From contig MNCI01010440.1 in assembly GCA_015680685.1 (NCBI GenBank), positions 20,337 to 58,312 on the forward strand: DNA of 37,976 nucleotides, read 5' to 3'. A program made the translations under genes and the position numbers. Source of the stretch: Gnetum montanum (Eukaryota > Streptophyta > Gnetopsida > Gnetales > Gnetaceae). Every line of letters starts with the position of its first letter. Within the stretch, counting starts at the first letter, position 1. Of the stretch, positions 33,000 through 37,976 are shown one piece after another. Below the pieces are notes generated by a model that was not told the origin of the DNA, ran no database searches, and worked only from the letters and a program-made list of their open reading frames with translations.

Positions 33000-33645
33000 T
33001 AAGTTAATTAATGATTTAATAAAGCTAACACTAATTTTTTATGATTTGGTGATTGCTAGATCTACCAAAACTATGTTATCTCTAGCTCAATGCGTAGTGC
33101 AATTCAAAACAATTCCAACAATACCAATTTTGTCAAAATCTAACTTATGGTTTGGGAGATATAACTAGTGTCATGTGTAGCTTAAAATTTATTAAACAAT
33201 GTGATTTTTTTCAATTTTCAATTTTAAATTTAAATTTCTTTTTTGTGTTAAAAAATTAAAAAATGGAAAGCAATAGGTCGTAGGTTTGACCCTGACCCCC
33301 AAATATTTATTATTAATAAAAAATTAAAAAACCCATTTGGCAGGGCCATGATTAGCCTTGCTGCTAATCAATGGCCAATGGTACTTAGGCTAACCCAAGG
33401 GCCAGCCAAGGATGGCCACACACTACACATTGCACACCACCTTCAATTATCACACACCATGCCTTGCATCACCTTTGGGATTCTCCGTGGCACCTTCTAC
33501 ATTGTTGTCACTTCCCCCCACCCCCCTCCACACGTTGCCCATCTTGTGCCACCATTGCCTAATTTCCACGTGCCGCTACCACTTAGTCCACCATCATATC
33601 GCTTCACCACACAATGCATCCTGCAATGTTTTCCCTCTACTACAT
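33000..33645. other. Gene-free stretch with a C-rich second half
   Basis: 33000-33340 is AT-rich; 33410-33645 is rich in CAC and CCACC words (33510-33530 is nearly all C and A). Frames here are low-complexity shadows. Confidence 0.5.
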
Positions 33646-33649
33646 CATT

Positions 33650-33940
33650 AGACATCAACAACACTATGGATCCCAGGCACCCCTAGTGCTCCACGGGCAC
33701 TGATGGTGCCATAGATCATAAGAATCCTTACTTCTTTACAAGAATTGTTAGTGCCATAGATCACAAGCACCCTTAATGCTCTATGGAGACTGTGGATGCC
33801 ACCAATCATAGGCACCCCTAGCACTGTGTAGACATTGTCGACACTATTGGTCATAGGCATCCTTGGCATCATCGATCATAGGCATCCCTAGCACTAATGA
33901 TGCTACCAATCACAAGCACCCTCAATGCCCTCTAGGGCCA
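33650..33940 (+). repeat. Degenerate tandem array 1
   Basis: Repeats of a unit resembling CCATAGATCATAGGCACCCC with TAGCACT spacers, about 27-60 bp apart, at least seven recognisable copies. Confidence 0.6.
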
Positions 33941-33964
33941 TTGATGACATAAAAATTGTACATC

Positions 33965-34190
33965 GTGCTGACCATGTAGACCTCATTTTTGGGTTGCACT
34001 AGTCCTAGATAGGACCACATGAGCCTTCTAACGGGCCATGCAGGCCTAGACAGGGTCATGCAAGCTTTATTTAGGGTTGTGTAGTCCTTGGAAAGGGTCA
34101 TGTAGGCCTAAAGGAGGGTTGTGCAAGCCCTAATATAGGTCATGTAGGCCCAAATAAGGGTTGCATGAGTCCTAATATGGACCGCCCAGC
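33965..34190 (+). repeat. Tandem array 2, about 21-22-bp half units
   Basis: Alternating GGTCATGTAGGCCTAAA and GGGTTGTGCAAGCCCTAAT words, about ten half units, so a higher-order period near 43 bp. Confidence 0.75.
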
Positions 34191-34209
34191 GTAACCCCCA
34201 TCATTGTTG

Positions 34210-34277
34210 ATGTTCGCTTCTACTACCACAATCAATGTTCGCTTCTGCTACCACAATCGATGTTCATTTTCACTACC
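34210..34277 (+). repeat. Tandem array 3, 25-bp unit
   Basis: Copies of ATGTTCGCTTCTRCTACCAC start at 34210, 34235 and 34260; the last is partial. Confidence 0.8.
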
Positions 34278-34360
34278 TTACTGCTTGCCTCGTCTGCATT
34301 TCTTGCATCACCGCCATCCTTTTCTGGCAACCACCCCAGCCTCTGATGATGAAAAATATT

Positions 34361-34440
34361 TTCTATCAATTAACAGAAAATTTAAAAATTTTCAGCAATT
34401 GACAAAAATTTTGGAATTTCCATCAACTGACTAGAAATTC
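34361..34440 (+). repeat. Tandem array 4, about 33-bp unit
   Basis: Imperfect repeats of ATCAATTAACAGAAAATTT-like sequence (CAATTGACAAAAATTTTG, CAACTGACTAGAAATTC). Confidence 0.5.
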
Positions 34441-34534
34441 AAAATTCTTGTCGTTGATGCGTTGATTTAAATAAAAATGCATGAAAATAATTTTCAAAAT
34501 TAAAATTTGGTATCTTGGTAATAACAAAAATAAA

Positions 34535-34600
34535 AATTCCATAATTAAGCACACTCAACCTAGAGTAGAACTAGGATGGATGACCTCTCAAGAAGTCTCG
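34535..34600 (+). other. 5S rRNA-like segment (3' half) in an LTR-like promoter region
   Basis: It aligns without gaps, apart from one base, to about positions 42-108 of plant 5S rRNA. Conserved words: AATTAAGC (AGTTAAGC in 5S), GAGTAG, ACTAGGATGG and TGACCTC, then GAAGTC. About 17 mismatches in 66, most of them G-to-A or C-to-T. The internal promoter A-box and C-box regions are inside. Not a functional 5S gene: the 5' half is missing. Confidence 0.7.
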
Positions 34601-34857
34601 AAAATCATGTAAGTTTTTGGCAAACTTAAAATGACCATAACGTTTGGATCTAGAGTCCATTTTCAACCAAACGACAATCAATTCTAGTAGAATTAAACCT
34701 TCTAAATGTAATGAAATAGTCAAATTTAGCCTTTGGACAATAGAAAATTACCTTTTAATTCATTATTTAAGGTCTCAAAATAATTAGGATTTTGTGGGTA
34801 GGTAGAAATTCATGATAGTTTCAACCTCTTCTACAATTGATTAACTATTTTGAGACC

Positions 34858-34865
34858 TATAAAAA
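34858..34865 (+). promoter_or_regulatory. TATA box upstream of the element E gag
   Basis: TATAAAAA in CCTATAAAAAGGATCC, 85 bp before the gag ATG. Confidence 0.65.
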
Positions 34866-34950
34866 GGATCCATTGAGGCCAAGGATTGCCAACACACCTA
34901 ATTTCTTCAACTTACCAATGTTCAGAACCTGAAGAGTACATTGGAGAGTG

Positions 34951-36080
34951 ATGGAGACTCAAGTCAATGACCGAATGAATGCCTTGGAGGATCAAATTAA
35001 TGAGCTTAGGGGAGTTCAAGAAAAGCTTTGTTAGTCTAATCAAGGGTTTGGGAAAAAGATGCAAAATAGGTCCAAAGAAATTAGAAAATTATCCTAAATT
35101 TTAGAGAATAAATGTTCAGATGTCTAAGGAAAGATGGATTTCTTTGCAAACTCCATCAAGCAATTAATAAACCATCTCACATAGCCTTCTAATCCTAGCC
35201 ACGTTTCACCTAGAGATCAAGATCAATATCAATATCGACTTTTTCCTAGGGATTCATACAAAAACCAATCCCCACTTACTAGTCATAAGGATATTGATTT
35301 CCCTTCTTTAGATCATAGAGTAGAAATGGAATGTGAGGGATACAGGAATTGGCATAATACACCTGAAGAATCACTAACTCAAGTTCATGCCAAGAAAGTA
35401 AAATTAGACCATTATGGTGAAGCCTCTAGATCCAATTCCAAGGTGAAGGATTGACTTGATACAATAAAAAATTACTTCAATATGTTGAATTTATTAAGCC
35501 AAGAATGTTTAGAAGTTGTCTCCTTGTATTTAAGAGGACTTTTAGCAACATGGTGGAATGGACTAAGATCTCAAGGTTTGAGTACAAATTAGCTTAATTT
35601 TTATCAAGATTTTGAACAAAAATTTATACCCAATTCTTTCCTTAAAGAGTGAAAAATGAGATTTGATTCCTTAAGATTGGGAAGGTAATCTATAGAAGAC
35701 TACTACAAGGAATTCTATGATCTTTCCCAGTCTGTAAGCCACTAGGATGAGAGAGAATTAACTTCAAGGTTTATTGGTGGATTACATGCACAACTACATC
35801 CCTAGACATGAGCACAGAATTCTCCAATAGTCAATGAAGCATAAAGAATTACTAAGGATTATGAATAATCGAATCAAGTACGAACTATCCTTCAACAAGC
35901 AACTCTTTGATAAGCAACAGTAGAAGAAACACCAACAAAGAAAGCTCAATTGGGATAGGAATGTCTTGTTTGTGATGAAGATAATTTCAAATGTGACTAT
36001 CCAAAATTGTGAGTAAAGGTATAAAGGACCAATCAATCCAGAAATCAAAAACCCAACCTAAACATGAATAAAGGAAAAAA
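34951..36080 (+). pseudogene. gag: gag of element E, broken
   Basis: ATG at 34951 (METQVNDRMNALEDQINELR, a short coiled coil). The Retrotrans_gag domain is at about 35461-35780 in the same frame: IKNYFNMLNLLSQECLEVVS, LRGLLATWWNGLRSQG, LNFYQDFEQKFIPNSF, SIEDYYKEFYDLSQ. A remnant of the zinc knuckle is at about 35970 (CLVCDEDNFKCDYPK; the His is gone). More than ten stops interrupt the single frame, yet there is no frame change, so decay was mainly by base substitution. Length about 360 residues is normal for chromovirus Gag. Confidence 0.85.
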
Positions 36081-36100
36081 TTTGAACTACCACTACAGTC

Positions 36101-36631
36101 GTGAAGAAGATATCTACATCAACTAAATCAAGTTTGTGTAAATTTCAATTTGCTTTCCTAATTTTTGAAGGTTCAATTAAAAGTAAACAAATTAAATTTT
36201 TGATTGATAGTGGTGCCAGTGATAACTTTATTTCTCCAAAGTTAATTAATTTATTGAAATTAAGTTTACCTTCTAGGAAAATTATTAAGATAGAACTTGT
36301 AGATGGAACGACCATGAGCAAGCATACCAAGTACAGAGAAATTATCTTTACTTTGCAAGACATGCCTTTCATTAATGAATTCCTTGAATTTGAACTGGGT
36401 GATATTGATGTGATTTTAGGAATGTCTTTCCTACAAAAATTTGATATTATTGCCTACTTTGAAACTCATATTTTAAAAGTCCTAACCACTAATGGAGTCA
36501 GGGTTCTAAAGGAGGTAGGAATAGCAAAGCAAATTTACATGATAACCATTAAGCAAGCCAAAAGATTATTCAAAAGGTGCTACAATGTTGGTTGTCAAAG
36601 TAACCCAACCTCAGAAATCTTTAAGTATTGA
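36101..36631 (+). pseudogene. pol (PR): Aspartic protease of element E, reading frame open
   Basis: 176 residues without a stop. The active site FLIDSGASDNFIS is intact (DSGA at 36206-36217) and VILGMSFLQKFD (ILGM near 36415) is the second conserved motif. The frame differs from gag (+1) and from RT, which starts within its end, so Pol is out of frame on both sides. The start codon used here is simply the first Met of the open stretch; in life it would be part of a polyprotein. This is the best-kept domain of the window. Confidence 0.85.
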
Positions 36632-37464
36632 GATTCCAAAAGAACTTGAGGAATATAAAGATTCAGTATTTGGTGAAACTAGAGAACTGCCTCCAGAAAG
36701 AACCATTGAGCATGCTATTGATATTTTTCCTGGTACACAACCTATTTCAAAAGACCCTTATAGATTTTTCACTTTTGAATTAAGAGAATTGAAAGTACAG
36801 TTAGATCAACTATTGGAAGAAAGAAAAATTTGACCTAGCATATCACCTTGGGGTGCACCAATCTTATTCATTAAAAAGAAAGATGGTACATTAAGATTAT
36901 GCATCGATTATAGGGCATTGAATAAAGTAACGATTAAAAATACTTATCATTTTTCTAGAATTGATGATTTGTTTGATAAACTTACAGTGTATGTTATTTT
37001 TCAAAGATTGATTTAAATCAAGTTATCACCAAATAAGGATTAAGGAGAAAGATATTGAGAAAACTACTTTCAAAACCAAGTATGGATTATACGAATTTGT
37101 TATGATGCCATTTGGATTAACTAATGCAACTACAACATTCATGGCATTAATGAATAATATTTTTTCTGAATATCTTGATCAATTTGCTATAGTCTTTATG
37201 GATGATATAATTGTTTATTCTAAGTCAAGGGAAGAACATGTTAAACATGTAAAAATTACAATGGAAATTCTTAAAGAGCATCAGTTGAAAGCTAAATTAA
37301 GGAAATTTGAACTCTTTAAAGAAGAAGTCTCTTATTTGGGCCATATAGTTTCTAAGAAAGGATTGCAAGTAGATCTAGCAAAAGTTAGTGCAATTCAAGA
37401 CTGGCCTGAATTAAAAGATGCTACAGTGGTTTGTAGTTTTCAAGGCTTAGCAGGTTTTTACTGA
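36585..37464 (+). pseudogene. pol (RT): Reverse transcriptase of element E, broken
   Basis: 36585-36833 gives the start of RT (ETRELPPERTIEHAIDIFPG, PYRFFTFELRELKVQLDQLL). After a TGA at 36831-36833 the same frame goes on with [20 protein letters not shown] and [16 protein letters not shown] to about 36990, where the frame shifts. From 37040 another frame carries EKDIEKTTFKTKYGLYEF, VMMPFGLTNATTTFMALM, AIVFMDDIIVYSKS (FMDD at 37195-37206, both Asp kept), SYLGHIVSKKGLQVD and FQGLAGFY. The catalytic Asp in the first region (FSKIDL) is in the shifted stretch (about 37005). Usual length for a chromovirus RT once the shift is ignored. Confidence 0.9.
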
Positions 37465-37976
37465 CGTTTCATTAAAGATTATTCTACTTTAGTAGCCCCA
37501 TTAACTAACCTTTTGCAGGAAAAGAGTGTGTTCAATTTTGATGAAAAATGCAAGGCATTTTTCCTTAGATTAAAGATGCTACTCACAATAGCACCTTTTC
37601 TGAGAATTTCAGATGAAGAATTACCATTTGAAGTAATCATTGATGCCTATGGAATAAAAATTAGTGTGATTCTTTCACAAGAAGATAAAGTGGTATGTTA
37701 TGAATCTCATAAATTACAAGGAGCTAAGGTAAATTACTCAACCCATGATCTAGAATTACTAGCAATTGTTCATGCTTTGAAAGTTTGGAAACGTTATCTT
37801 TGTGGAAAAAGGTTTGTACTAAAAACATATCATAAAAGTTTAGAATATTTGTAGAGATAACCTATTTTGAATACTCATCAATGTTGATGGGTAGAATCAT
37901 TGGCTGAATATAAATTTGAAATCAAATATATTTTGGGTAAATAAAATGTGGTAGTTGATGCCCTTAGTCAAATGTG
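37465..37976 (+). pseudogene. pol (RH): RNase H of element E, broken and cut by the window edge
   Basis: After a TGA at 37462-37464, RFIKDYSTLVAPLTNLLQ links RT to RNase H. 37513-37854 is open: PFEVIIDAYGIKISVILSQ (the catalytic TDA reads IDA, Asp kept), YSTHDLELLAIVHALKVWKR (Glu and the HDLELLA motif kept) and LKTYHKSLEYL (TDH reads TYH). A stop at 37852-37854 is followed by ESLAEYKFEIKYILGK and VVVDALSQ, the end of the domain. Integrase should follow outside the window. Confidence 0.85.

Larger units (their letters stand above)
34500..37976 (+). mobile_element. Element E: chromovirus-type Ty3/gypsy element, 5' LTR remnant to RNase H
   Basis: A promoter region (5S-like segment, TATA box) is followed 85 bp later by gag, then protease, RT and RNase H; integrase lies beyond the right edge. 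RT motifs ([30 protein letters not shown]) fit chromoviruses, a lineage known from conifers. No primer site lies between the TATA box and gag. The initiator-Met primer site at 30472 would suit this lineage, but 4.4 kb of antisense gene and tandem arrays separate it from gag. Confidence 0.75.

Noticed and set aside
33265-33300. SINE-like B box (GTAGGTTTGACCCTGACC)
   Set aside because: It resembles the Pol III B box, but no A box lies at the right distance upstream and no A/T tail or target duplication was seen.
33348-33686. 112-residue His/Pro-rich reading frame
   Set aside because: Composition follows the C-rich repeat DNA; no family, so treated as a low-complexity shadow.
34535-34600. Functional 5S rRNA gene
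   Set aside because: Only the 3' half aligns, with about a quarter of positions changed.

Overview
The window looks like repeat-dominated intergenic DNA from a large plant genome, most likely a gymnosperm. That organism call is an inference from the AT-rich, CpG-poor, heavily nested and very old Ty3/gypsy retroelements; no species marker was seen. No intact cellular gene, tRNA, CRISPR array or bacterial-type operon was found. Every recognisable coding block is a decayed retrotransposon gene or a decayed intron-containing gene lying next to one.

Layout. (1) 1-3213, minus strand: the 5' end of a fairly young element (A: LTR, tRNA-Asp-type primer site, gag), inserted into the U5 of an older LTR. 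Five single N bases here bound duplicated or inverted segments that look like assembly joins. (2) 3214-about 11500, minus: an older related element (B) with 3' LTR, polypurine tract, a post-pol coiled-coil reading frame, and integrase, RNase H and reverse transcriptase remnants. (3) About 11500-19744: a very old plus-strand gag-protease element (C), followed by a multi-exon gene on the opposite strand. (4) 19745-about 25750, plus: a second copy of the element A family (D) with LTR, primer site, gag, protease and then directly a pol-end tail, so reverse transcriptase, RNase H and most of integrase are missing; it is inserted into the antisense gene. (5) 25970-27115: an unassigned stretch that keeps CpG. 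(6) 28720-32953, minus: a second decayed multi-exon gene with good splice signals and a TATA box, split by a 507-bp LTR that carries an initiator-Met primer site. (7) 33000-34450: C-rich DNA and four different tandem arrays. (8) 34535-37976, plus: an LTR-like promoter region containing a 5S rRNA-like segment, then gag, protease, reverse transcriptase and RNase H of a chromovirus-type element running off the right edge.

How it fits together. The sense genes are the usual retrotransposon set: Gag for the particle, protease for maturation, RT/RNase H for copying, integrase for insertion. All are broken by stops and frameshifts. The less ordinary signals are the spliced antisense genes beside gag in two places, a hairpin in 5' gag kept by a compensating base pair change, a dense GATATC array upstream of the LTR TATA box, and the 5S rRNA-like piece in a promoter region.
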